Below are positions 1-6,002 of a DNA stretch of 6,002 nucleotides, one piece after another (within the stretch, counting starts at the first letter, position 1; each line of letters starts with the position of its first letter). The translations under genes were made by a program, and so were the position numbers. The DNA is taken from positions 1 through 6,002 of the forward strand of contig CAYJKC010000078.1 of the NCBI GenBank assembly GCA_964370675.1, given 5' to 3'. The DNA is from CAYJAD01 sp964370675. Its GTDB lineage: Bacteria; Desulfobacterota; Desulfovibrionia; Desulfovibrionales; Desulfovibrionaceae. Below the pieces are notes generated by a model that was not told where the DNA came from, searched no databases, and was given only the letters and a program-made list of their open reading frames with translations.

Positions 1-37
1 CACTAGGTTGGCGGTTCAAGTCCGTCCCGGGGAGCCA
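1..37 (+). tRNA. 3' end of tRNA, probably tRNA-Asn (cut by window edge)
   Basis: The T-arm is visible as stem 10-14 pairing with 22-26 around the loop TTCAAGT (15-21). It is followed by the acceptor 3' strand CCGGGGA (27-33), discriminator G (34) and an encoded CCA (35-37). The expected 5' acceptor strand would therefore be TCCCCGG. That acceptor, the G discriminator and the variable-loop style CACTAGGTT fit bacterial tRNA-Asn(GTT). The anticodon lies outside the window, so the amino acid identity is inferred; tRNAs for Glu, Gln, Asp, Ser and Trp can also carry a G discriminator. That this is a tRNA end is nearly certain; the Asn assignment is probable. Confidence 0.8.
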
Positions 38-45
38 GTAAGTTC

Positions 46-90
46 AAGGGTTTACGACGAAAGTTGTAAGCCCTTTTTCTTTGTCTTTTT
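46..90 (+). terminator. intrinsic terminator of the tRNA-Asn transcript
   Basis: Bases 46-58 pair with 63-75 to give a 13-bp stem with two G-T wobbles, closed by a GAAA tetraloop (59-62), a stabilising GNRA-type loop. The stem runs into a T-rich tract (74-78, then more T runs to 90). It begins only 8 bases after the tRNA CCA end, so it most likely ends the tRNA transcript and separates it from the downstream genes. Confidence 0.88.
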
Positions 91-356
91 GATTATAATG
101 ATTTTAAAAAAATTTTTTATTTTTAAATATATTTAAAATACTTAGTTAAATGTCAAGATGCTTAAGAAGCCCGCTGCAAATCGGAATCACGTGGGATTAA
201 AATGAAAGCCCTTGATACAGTTCTTGCCGTTATAAAAATATTATTGTAAATTTAAAAGATTAAGTATGGCGTTAAGTTTTTGATTTTGTCTCAAAGAATA
301 GAGTTAATGGTAATACATATTTTAGCAAAAATATAACATTATTCAAAGGATATATC
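91..356. other. AT-rich intergenic spacer, no convincing gene
   Basis: Positions 91-150 are almost entirely A and T. Positions 152-230 are less AT-rich and contain two 15-codon frames, 158-205 and 202-249, which overlap by ATGA. They are too short to call as genes and are treated as a finding. Possible promoter pieces exist, namely TTGATA at 212-217, TATAAA at 231-236 and TTGATT at 280-285, but none forms a good -35/-10 pair with 16-18 base spacing. The promoter of the following kinase gene must lie here if the cluster starts at 357, but I cannot place it. An imperfect palindrome lies at 187-200. The last part holds the ribosome binding site AAAGGA (345-350) of the kinase gene. Confidence 0.6.
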
Positions 357-1304
357 ATGGCAATTTACATTTCAGGTTCCATGGCGTTTGATCGTATTAT
401 GACATTTCAAGGGCATTTTAAAGATTCCTTAGTGGAAGACAAGATGCATATGATTAGCATTAGCTTCATGGTTGATAGAATGGAGGAAAAATTTGGTGGA
501 TGTGCAGGGAACATTGCTTATAGTTTGGCATTGTTAGGTGAGGCTCCTTTAATATTATCTTGTGCTGGGCGCGATTTTGCCCCCTATGCCAAGTGGCTTG
601 AATCATTAGGCTTACCCCTTGACGGTATTGTGCAAGATGATGAGTTATTTACAGCTTTATGCTATATTACTACGGACTTATCTAACAATCAAATTACTGG
701 TTTTTATCCAGGAGCCATGACCTTGTCTTGTAAATATGGCTTCCCTCATTTAAATAGTGCTAAGGATATAGGCATAGTGTCGCCGGGTAATATGACTGAT
801 ATGCGCTCATTGGCAGAGTATTATCGTAATAATGAAGTGCGTTATATTTATGATCCAGGTCAGCAATTGCCTGTGCTTGAAGCGGCTGATTTATTGAATG
901 GCATGGTGGGTGCTTATGTAGTTACCATGAATGATTATGAATTGGAAATGGTGTGCAAAAAAACTGGTAAAACAGAAGCAGAAATTCAAGATATGCCAAC
1001 ATATTGTATTATTACACATGGTGCTAAAGGTGCTGTAGTTATGGGTGAAGGCAGGCGCGAAGAAGTGGCTGTCATTGATGTTGACAAGGTTTTAGACCCA
1101 ACTGGAGCAGGAGATGCACATCGTGCTGGTTTGCTTAAAGGTTTGTATGCCGGTTTAGATGTTTTTGAAGCTGCAACCCTAGGGGCAACAGCAGCAAGTT
1201 TTGCTATAGAGCAATATGGCACACAATTACATAAATATACTAAAGAAGAATTTTTAAAGCGACATACCACAAAGTTTAGCATGCCGTCTAAGCCTCTATG
1301 GTAA
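357..1304 (+). CDS. PfkB-family carbohydrate/nucleoside kinase (adenosine kinase-like)
   Basis: This is a 315-residue cytosolic kinase of the PfkB/ribokinase superfamily, which uses ATP to phosphorylate a hydroxymethyl group on a sugar or nucleoside. Near the N-terminus GGCAGNIAYSLALLG (47-61) matches the first PfkB signature, where the substrate binds. MNDYE (191-195) holds the N-x-x-E motif linked to Mg/phosphate. ITHGAKGAVV (219-228) fits the strand-turn before the nucleotide site. DPTGAGDA (247-254) is the second signature, with D253 as predicted catalytic base and GAG as anion hole. The motif continues HRAG where F or Y is usual before RAG. Length is typical. The start ATG has AAAGGA at 345-350, six bases upstream. 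It is first in a likely operon with ligA, 18 bases downstream. Overall style is closest to the proteobacterial adenosine kinase-like group, but the substrate cannot be read from the sequence; ribokinase- or fructokinase-like activity is possible. Confidence 0.9.
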   Translation: MAIYISGSMAFDRIMTFQGHFKDSLVEDKMHMISISFMVDRMEEKFGGCAGNIAYSLALLGEAPLILSCAGRDFAPYAKWLESLGLPLDGIVQDDELFTALCYITTDLSNNQITGFYPGAMTLSCKYGFPHLNSAKDIGIVSPGNMTDMRSLAEYYRNNEVRYIYDPGQQLPVLEAADLLNGMVGAYVVTMNDYELEMVCKKTGKTEAEIQDMPTYCIITHGAKGAVVMGEGRREEVAVIDVDKVLDPTGAGDAHRAGLLKGLYAGLDVFEAATLGATAASFAIEQYGTQLHKYTKEEFLKRHTTKFSMPSKPLW

Positions 1305-1322
1305 TTAATTGAAATTTAAATT

Positions 1323-3458
1323 ATGGCTGAGAGTGCAATGTTAAATAATAAACCAAGTGCCGAGCAATTAGAGCAAATGCATAGCCTTGTAAAACAACTT
1401 GAGCAGCATAATTATAATTATCATACCTTGGACGCCCCCACTATTTCTGATGCTCAATATGATGCTTTATTTGCAGAGTTGCAAGAGTGGGAGTCTAGGT
1501 TTGCGCCATATCGCTTGCCAAATTCTCCAACTGCTAGGGTGGGTGGAACATTACTTAAAGAGCTTGAAAAACGCAGGCATAGCTTAAATATGTATGGGCT
1601 TGATAATGTCTTTGATGCCCCAGAGTGGGATGATTGGATATTAAAAATGCGCCGCGCCTTGCCTGAAGTACATATGGAGTTTTGGTGTGACCCAAAGCTT
1701 GATGGCTTGGCAGTGGAGCTAGTTTATGAGCAGGGTGAGCTGGTGGCAGCTTTAACCCGTGGCGATGGCGAGGTAGGTGAAGTTGTAACAGAATCTATCA
1801 GAACTATTAAAAATATACCTTTGCGTTTGTTTGCTGCAAAGGGCGTTAGCATACCACGTCTTTTGGAAGTACGCGGTGAGGTGGTAATTTGCAAACAAGA
1901 TTTTAGTAAGCTTAATGATACACAAGAGGCTAATGGTGAGAGAATTTTTGCCAATCCACGAAATGCAGCAGCAGGGGCTGTGCGCCAGTTAGATACTAAA
2001 GTTGCAGCTTCAAGACCGCTTAGCTTTTTTGCCTATGGGCTTGGGCAAGTGGACTTTGATAATGCAATTTTATGGCAAAAGCATAGTGAGCTCATGCACT
2101 TTCTTGATCAATGTGGTTTTGCAACACCGCCACAAGGTACAATTTGTAAATCAAAAACAGCGGTTATGGATTATGCTCAAACCGTGCAAGAAAATAGAGA
2201 AAATTTCCCCATGGAAATTGATGGCTTAGTTATAAAACATAATGATATAGAAGCTCAACTAACTTTAGGGTTTACTGCTCGAGCCCCACGTTTTGCTGTG
2301 GCCTATAAGTTTCCAGCCATGCAAGCAACTACAAAACTTTTAGATATTGATATACAGGTTGGTCGCACAGGTGTACTAACTCCTGTGGCTTTGCTTGAGC
2401 CTGTTAATGTTGGTGGAGTAATGGTTGCACGTGCTACCTTGCACAATGAAGATGAAATTAAGGCTAAAGATGTACGCGTGGGCGATACTGTTATAGTGCA
2501 GCGCGCTGGTGACGTTATTCCTGAAGTGGTAGGACCAGTTCTGGAGCTTCGGGCGCTTGACGCAAAGCCATATGATTTCCCACATATTTGCCCTGTTTGC
2601 CATGAAGATGCTAAGCGTGAAGAAGGTCAAGCTGCATGGCGTTGTAATAATGTATCTTGTCCTGCTGTGCGTATGCAGAGCATTAAGCATTTTGTGTCCA
2701 AGGCTGGGTTAGATATTCAAGGTATTGGGCAAAAGTGGATTGAGCAATTGGTGCAAGCAGGACGTGTTCAAACTGTGGTGGATTTATTTACTTTATCCGT
2801 TGAAGATCTGTTAGAATTTGAGCGTATGGGTGAGGTCTTAGCTAAAAAATTTGTGGCAGCTTTTGCTAAAGCTAAGCAAAGTGCCAGTTTAGCACGCTTT
2901 ATTAGTGCTCTTGGTATTCGACATGTGGGCGAACAAACAGCACGTTTACTGGCAAAAAACTTTAACAATATGCAAGAACTAGCTATGGCTGGTACAGCTG
3001 ATTTAATGAATTTACCCGACGTTGGACCAGAAGTAGCTTCTTCCATAAAAGATTTTTTTACAAGCCAAAGCAATATGATTTTATTAACAAGTTTACGCGA
3101 GTTGGGTTTAGATCCAGTAGCGCAAAGTCAGAGTACAGTTGTTGGTAAGTTATCTGGTAAAAAGGTGCTATTTACTGGTACATTAAGCATGGCACGCTCT
3201 GAAGCCGTTGCTATGGCTGTGGAATCCGGAGCAGAAGTACTTAGTGCTGTGAGCAAAAAACTTGATTACTTAGTATCTGGTGAAGCCGCTGGAAGTAAGC
3301 TTGAAAAGGCACAAAAACTAGGAGTAAGTATTATTAATGAAGCCGATTTTATAGCGCTTTGCTTAAGCAAGATTGCAACAGATTTAATCATAGAGCCGGC
3401 GCAAAAGGAAGAAAAAAAGATTGCTTTTTCAAAAAAAGAGCAGGGTAGTTTGTTATAA
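1323..3458 (+). CDS. ligA: NAD-dependent DNA ligase LigA
   Basis: LigA seals nicks in duplex DNA using NAD+, joining Okazaki fragments and completing repair. All family domains are present. Domain Ia (about 29-47) has the NMN-binding residues Y33, H34, D43, Y46 and D47. The adenylation domain has CDPKLDG with the AMP-accepting K125, TRGDG (145-149), EVRGE (182-186), FANPRNAAAG (209-218), DGLVIK (300-305) and YKFPA (328-332). An OB fold (about 345-405) follows, then a Cys4 zinc finger (C423, C426, C441, C446), helix-hairpin-helix repeats (about 462-580) and a BRCT domain (about 608-680). At 711 residues it is about 40 longer than the E. coli enzyme, mostly through a Lys/Glu-rich tail (about 685-711). 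The ATG at 1323 lacks a Shine-Dalgarno; an in-frame ATG at 1338 has GAGAG (1329-1333) before it and may be the true start, giving 706 residues. It lies between the kinase gene and dapB, probably in one operon. Confidence 0.98.
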   Translation: MAESAMLNNKPSAEQLEQMHSLVKQLEQHNYNYHTLDAPTISDAQYDALFAELQEWESRFAPYRLPNSPTARVGGTLLKELEKRRHSLNMYGLDNVFDAPEWDDWILKMRRALPEVHMEFWCDPKLDGLAVELVYEQGELVAALTRGDGEVGEVVTESIRTIKNIPLRLFAAKGVSIPRLLEVRGEVVICKQDFSKLNDTQEANGERIFANPRNAAAGAVRQLDTKVAASRPLSFFAYGLGQVDFDNAILWQKHSELMHFLDQCGFATPPQGTICKSKTAVMDYAQTVQENRENFPMEIDGLVIKHNDIEAQLTLGFTARAPRFAVAYKFPAMQATTKLLDIDIQVGRTGVLTPVALLEPVNVGGVMVARATLHNEDEIKAKDVRVGDTVIVQRAGDVIPEVVGPVLELRALDAKPYDFPHICPVCHEDAKREEGQAAWRCNNVSCPAVRMQSIKHFVSKAGLDIQGIGQKWIEQLVQAGRVQTVVDLFTLSVEDLLEFERMGEVLAKKFVAAFAKAKQSASLARFISALGIRHVGEQTARLLAKNFNNMQELAMAGTADLMNLPDVGPEVASSIKDFFTSQSNMILLTSLRELGLDPVAQSQSTVVGKLSGKKVLFTGTLSMARSEAVAMAVESGAEVLSAVSKKLDYLVSGEAAGSKLEKAQKLGVSIINEADFIALCLSKIATDLIIEPAQKEEKKIAFSKKEQGSLL

Positions 3459-3484
3459 TATTTTAATGATACTTGGTTAAAAAT

Positions 3485-3492
3485 AAAGGAAG
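3485..3492 (+). promoter_or_regulatory. ribosome binding site fixing the dapB start
   Basis: AAAGGAAG lies here, with AGGA ending six bases before the ATG at 3497. A longer frame could open at TTG 3473, but that codon lies upstream of this site and would add eight residues not seen before the conserved DapB N-terminal strand. The site therefore supports initiation at 3497. Confidence 0.85.
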
Positions 3493-3496
3493 TATA

Positions 3497-4276
3497 ATGT
3501 TAACATCAATAATTATTTCTGGTGCATGCGGTAGAATGGGTAAAACCTTGGTAGAACTTGTGCAAACTAGTAATAGCTTTAATCTAGCTGGGCTTTTGGA
3601 ACATAAAGATTATGTACATTTAGTTGGAGCACATGATTGCCCTGTGGGAGCAGAACCAGAAGAAGTTTTGCCTCAAGCAAAAAATGCTGTTATTATTGAT
3701 TTTACATCGCCAGTTTCTACTTTGCACATGGCAAGTATGGCTGCAAAATATAAAAATCCTATGGTCATAGGAACTACTGGCTTAAATGAAGAAGAAAAGG
3801 CTCAGTTAGAAGAATATGCTAAGCAAACTCCTATTTTTTGGGCTCCCAATATGAGTATTGGGGTTAATGTATTATTAAAAGTTTTACCTATGCTAACCCA
3901 GATGCTTGGCGAAGATTACGACATTGATATGGTAGAATTACATCATAATTTAAAGAAAGACTCTCCAAGTGGCACTGCATTAAAACTTGCAGAGTGTCTT
4001 GCCAAAGCAAGGGAGTGGTCTTTGCCAGATGTTGCTTGCTATCATCGTGAGGGCATTATTGGAGAGCGCCCCAAGAAGGAAATTGGCATACAAACCATAC
4101 GTGGTGGCGATGTGGTTGGCGTTCACACCATGTACTTTATGGGTGCGGGAGAGCGCATTGAAGTAACACACCAAGCTCATTCCAGAGATACATTTGCCCA
4201 AGGGGCATTAAGGGCTGCCAAGTGGCTTGCTACAAAAGCTCCTGGAAAGTTGTATAATATGCAAGATATTTTCTAG
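3497..4276 (+). CDS. dapB: 4-hydroxy-tetrahydrodipicolinate reductase DapB
   Basis: DapB uses NADH or NADPH to reduce the dehydrated DapA product to tetrahydrodipicolinate, in the cytosolic pathway to meso-diaminopimelate (cell wall) and lysine. The 259-residue protein begins with a Rossmann strand and the dinucleotide loop GACGRMG (9-15). IDFTSP (67-72) and IGTTGL (91-96) line the cofactor site, and APNMSIGVNV (116-125) follows. The catalytic segment ELHHNLKKDSPSGTA (147-161) contains the general acid/base H149, with H150, and K153, aligning with E. coli H159 and K163. IRGGDVVGVHT (201-211) is the conserved substrate-domain strand. The residue after the second strand is E35 followed by H36 and K37, so cofactor preference (NADH or both) is not clear. 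Length is normal. The ATG at 3497 was chosen for its ribosome binding site and family N-terminus. It follows ligA after 38 bases and is probably last in the operon. Confidence 0.97.
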   Translation: MLTSIIISGACGRMGKTLVELVQTSNSFNLAGLLEHKDYVHLVGAHDCPVGAEPEEVLPQAKNAVIIDFTSPVSTLHMASMAAKYKNPMVIGTTGLNEEEKAQLEEYAKQTPIFWAPNMSIGVNVLLKVLPMLTQMLGEDYDIDMVELHHNLKKDSPSGTALKLAECLAKAREWSLPDVACYHREGIIGERPKKEIGIQTIRGGDVVGVHTMYFMGAGERIEVTHQAHSRDTFAQGALRAAKWLATKAPGKLYNMQDIF

Positions 4277-4329
4277 ATTTTTTATTGAATTTTTTTTCAC
4301 ACTTGTGTAGCATGAACTTAACAGGGCAT

Positions 4330-4358
4330 GTTTTTATAGTCTTTTGCTTGTTTATAAT
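4330..4358 (+). promoter_or_regulatory. candidate promoter for the 4505 gene
   Basis: A perfect -10 hexamer TATAAT lies at 4353-4358 in the 228-base spacer after dapB. The -35 region is poor: GTTTTT at 4330-4335 gives 17-base spacing but few matches to TTGACA. If used, transcription would begin near 4365 and leave a leader of about 140 bases before the ATG at 4505. The leader contains TTGATA at 4383-4388 and a 5-bp hairpin with a CTTT loop (4417-4430). No convincing terminator follows dapB, so read-through is also possible. Confidence 0.4.
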
Positions 4359-4494
4359 GAGTATCTAAGAACAGCATTTGCCTTGATAACTTGTTTAAAT
4401 AGGTGTTTACTGGTATTAGACCTTTGTCTATACTGGTGTTTGCTAGTTTGAAGTCAATTTGTGCTTCAAAAAGCATCTTCTATTCTTATAAAGT

Positions 4495-4498
4495 GGAG
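4495..4498 (+). promoter_or_regulatory. ribosome binding site fixing the start of the 140-residue gene
   Basis: GGAG lies six bases before the ATG at 4505. The same frame is open upstream to a GTG at 4403, which would add 34 residues, but no Shine-Dalgarno precedes that codon. The added segment, rich in Ser, Phe and Leu, reads like translated spacer. The site supports the shorter protein. Confidence 0.75.
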
Positions 4499-4504
4499 TT
4501 TAGC

Positions 4505-4927
4505 ATGCCACAAGTTGCAGCGCGTATTAGTAGTGATCAGGAACGTTGGCTCAAAGATTATTTTCGTACCAAGAGTGCTGGTGCAGAATTTATATTACCA
4601 TGGGCTGTGGATACGTTTTTTCGTGCCATTGCAACTATTAAGGGAACATTTAGCCCAGGTGAATTAAAAACCATTGTTGAATCTCATAAAGATCTTAAAT
4701 TGTTGCCTGATCACACACGTCTTTCGTATTTGCATTTACGAGTAATGGATGCCTGCGATGTAAATAACATACACTTAAAGCATGGTGCGGCTAAGGCTCA
4801 TCTTGAAACCAAGATAAAGCGACTTGATGATACTCAAGCTACTGCTTTGATGGTTTGGGCATCTGCTTTTTGGGTTAGTAAAAATTGCTCTGTTGATAGC
4901 TTGGATGAGTATATTAAAGCTTATTAA
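4505..4927 (+). CDS. uncharacterised 140-residue protein, possible ribbon-helix-helix N-terminus
   Basis: I do not recognise this protein family. It is 140 residues with no signal peptide, membrane segment or cysteine motif; the few cysteines are scattered. The first 45 residues look like a short strand (QVAARIS, 3-9), a helix beginning SDQERWLKDYF (10-20), a turn, and a second helix running through AVDTFFRAIATIK (34-46). This pattern resembles ribbon-helix-helix DNA-binding domains but is only an inference from hydrophobic spacing. The rest seems helical, with charged stretches such as KAHLETKIKRLDD (97-109) and an aromatic segment VWASAFWVS (117-125). The ATG at 4505 has GGAG six bases upstream. 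The stop TAA at 4925-4927 directly abuts the earliest possible prmC start (TTG 4928), so the two genes are probably co-transcribed. Codon use matches the neighbours, so nothing suggests recent transfer. A real gene is likely; function is unknown. Confidence 0.8.
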   Translation: MPQVAARISSDQERWLKDYFRTKSAGAEFILPWAVDTFFRAIATIKGTFSPGELKTIVESHKDLKLLPDHTRLSYLHLRVMDACDVNNIHLKHGAAKAHLETKIKRLDDTQATALMVWASAFWVSKNCSVDSLDEYIKAY

Positions 4928-4990
4928 TTGAATTATATTGTTTTTGCAATATATTTAGCTTGTTACTGTTTAAGTAAATATTCTAAAGCA

Positions 4991-5872
4991 TTGAATACAC
5001 CAACCTTACGCGAAGCAGTAACTATCTTAAATAAAAGATTTGCTGCAGCTAATAGCGATGCACCTCGACTTTGTGCGCAGGTACTCTTGGCACATGTACT
5101 TCAAGTTGATGGCATATATTTGGCTACCAACCCACAGACTATTTTATCATCTACTGATTGGGCAAGTTTAAATGCTTTGGCTTTGCGCCATGAGCATGGT
5201 GAACCCTTAGCCTATGTTATAGGCTATAAAGAATTTTTTGGACGTAAATTTTTCTTAAATGAACATACATTAATTCCTCGCCCTGCCAGTGAAGATATGC
5301 TTGAAGCTGCCTTAAGTAAGCTTGAAAATAAAGCAGTTAATTTTGTTGATATAGGCACAGGCAGTGGTTGCCTAGGCATAAGTGTTGCTGCTGAGTTAAC
5401 AAAATCTTATGGTGTATTGATTGACATACAAGCACAAGCCCTAGAAATGGCAAGGGAAAATACTAATAATTTAGGCGTTAGTTCAAGAGTTAAGTTAGTT
5501 CAAGGTGATTTATCCTCTTTACCGCTTGCAAAAAATAGTTTGGATTTAATTATTACTAATCCGCCCTATGTAAGTGAACATGAGTATATAACTCTTTTAC
5601 CTAATGTAAAAAATTTTGAGCCTAAAATTGCTTTAGTACCTAGTTTAGGTGGTATAGAAGATAAAAACGATGAACTTGGTCTTGCACATATAAAGTTTAT
5701 TGCCAAGCAAGCTTTTGTTTTATTAAAAAAACATGGATTGTGCGTGATTGAACATGGATATACTCAAGGCGCATATGTAAAAAAAATTTTAGAAGAAAAT
5801 GGTCAGTGGTTAAGTATTGAAACTGGTAAAGACTTGGCTGGTTTAGATAGATATTGTATCTGTAAACGATAA
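4991..5872 (+). CDS. prmC: peptide chain release factor N5-glutamine methyltransferase PrmC (HemK)
   Basis: PrmC uses S-adenosylmethionine to methylate the glutamine of the GGQ motif in release factors RF1 and RF2, improving translation termination. Counting from TTG 4991 (293 residues), a helical N-terminal release-factor-binding domain (about 5-75) is followed by GEPLAYVIGYKEFFG (70-84) and IPRP (95-98). The Rossmann methyltransferase core has motif I DIGTGSGCLGIS (120-131) and the glutamine-binding NPPY (190-193), which defines the family. IEHGYTQG (253-260) lies near the end. The usual acidic residue after IPRP is alanine here (IPRPASED). No ATG occurs between the previous stop and the conserved region. 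The frame is open from TTG 4928, which would give 314 residues, but the extra 21 are hydrophobic and unlike a cytosolic PrmC start, and neither TTG has a good Shine-Dalgarno. The 4991 start is preferred on family fit; the function is secure, the start is not. Confidence 0.93.
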   Translation: MNTPTLREAVTILNKRFAAANSDAPRLCAQVLLAHVLQVDGIYLATNPQTILSSTDWASLNALALRHEHGEPLAYVIGYKEFFGRKFFLNEHTLIPRPASEDMLEAALSKLENKAVNFVDIGTGSGCLGISVAAELTKSYGVLIDIQAQALEMARENTNNLGVSSRVKLVQGDLSSLPLAKNSLDLIITNPPYVSEHEYITLLPNVKNFEPKIALVPSLGGIEDKNDELGLAHIKFIAKQAFVLLKKHGLCVIEHGYTQGAYVKKILEENGQWLSIETGKDLAGLDRYCICKR

Positions 5873-5880
5873 TGGTATGA

Positions 5881-5939
5881 AAAAAAATTTAAAAAAAATT
5901 CATTTTTTACTTGCCAAGACTCGTAGTTTTCAGTAAAAA
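5881..5939 (+). promoter_or_regulatory. probable promoter of tRNA-Thr with upstream A/T tract
   Basis: TTGCCA (5911-5916, five of six matches to TTGACA) is separated by 17 bases from TAAAAA (5934-5939, four of six matches to TATAAT). Transcription would start near 5946, just before the tRNA at 5951. Directly upstream, 5881-5908 is an A-tract and T-tract run resembling an UP element, as found at strong stable-RNA promoters. The same run could form an all-A/T hairpin (5893-5898 with 5903-5908), but that is too weak to call a prmC terminator. Confidence 0.5.
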
Positions 5940-5950
5940 CACCCTCTGTT

Positions 5951-6002
5951 GCTGGCGTAGCTCAATTGGTAGAGCAGCTGATTTGTAATCAGCAGGTTGC
6001 GG
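5951..6002 (+). tRNA. tRNA-Thr (anticodon TGT), 5' part, cut by window edge
   Basis: The acceptor 5' strand GCTGGCG (5951-5957) is followed by T8 and A9. The D-stem GCTC (5960-5963) pairs with GAGC (5972-5975) around the loop AATTGGTA. The anticodon stem GCTGA (5977-5981) pairs with TCAGC (5989-5993) around TTTGTAA, giving anticodon TGT (5984-5986), which reads ACA threonine codons. The variable loop begins AGGTT and the window ends in the T-stem. It is the last gene in the window; further tRNA genes may follow outside. Confidence 0.97.

Noticed and set aside
1..356. Integration site of a mobile element at the tRNA-Asn 3' end
   Set aside because: No integrase gene and no repeated copy of the tRNA 3' end were seen in the window; the tRNA is followed by its own terminator and housekeeping genes.
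986..1282. Minus-strand open frame of 98 codons opposite the kinase gene
   Set aside because: It lies wholly antisense to the conserved PfkB C-terminal half and encodes no recognisable motif. The other overlapping frames within ligA (for example 1724-1954, 2376-2690 and 2768-3073 on the minus strand) and dapB were rejected for the same reason.
3473..3496. Longer dapB start at TTG 3473
   Set aside because: The Shine-Dalgarno AAAGGAAG lies downstream of this codon and six bases before ATG 3497, and the added residues precede the usual DapB N-terminal strand.
4277..4330. Terminator after dapB
   Set aside because: The T runs come directly after the stop without a preceding GC-rich stem; the only pairing, ACA/TGT around 4310, is too short.
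4402..4444. Short direct repeat GGTGTTT (4402-4408 and 4435-4441) and 5-bp hairpin TAGAC/GTCTA as a regulatory element
   Set aside because: Two 7-base copies and a 5-bp stem in AT-rich sequence are within chance expectation, and there is no T-tract or known riboswitch core.
4403..4504. N-terminal extension of the 140-residue protein from GTG 4403
   Set aside because: There is no ribosome binding site before it, its composition is like spacer, and GGAG is well placed before ATG 4505.

Overview
The window is an ordinary, gene-dense bacterial chromosome segment. It is AT-rich (by eye roughly 40% G+C in genes and lower between them). It has five plus-strand protein genes between two partial tRNA genes: the 3' end of a probable tRNA-Asn at the left edge and the 5' two-thirds of tRNA-Thr(TGU) at the right edge. 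Gene content, protein flavour and the ligA-dapB adjacency suggest a low-GC relative of Desulfovibrio (Desulfovibrionaceae). This assignment is inference from memory of gene order and sequence style, not the result of a search.

Layout: positions 1-37 are the tRNA-Asn 3' end, followed at once by a strong intrinsic terminator (46-90) with a 13-bp stem and GAAA tetraloop. Positions 91-356 are an AT-rich spacer without a convincing gene; it holds a slightly GC-richer island with two tiny overlapping reading frames. From 357 a tight gene cluster follows: a PfkB-family sugar/nucleoside kinase (357-1304), NAD-dependent DNA ligase ligA (1323-3458) and 4-hydroxy-tetrahydrodipicolinate reductase dapB (start corrected to 3497, end 4276). 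The intergenic gaps are 18 and 38 bases with no terminator between genes, so the three are probably co-transcribed. A 228-base T-rich spacer with a perfect TATAAT box precedes a second pair: an unrecognised 140-residue protein (4505-4927) and prmC (end 5872), the methyltransferase that modifies release factors. prmC lacks any ATG near its beginning and must start at TTG. A probable promoter with an upstream A/T tract then leads into tRNA-Thr.

The recognised genes are housekeeping: DNA joining in replication and repair (LigA), lysine/diaminopimelate synthesis for the cell wall (DapB), translation termination (PrmC) and probable nucleoside or sugar phosphorylation (PfkB family). They share no single pathway. 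I see no mobile element, CRISPR array, defence system or biosynthetic cluster. The least explained items are the 140-residue protein and the spacer at 91-356.
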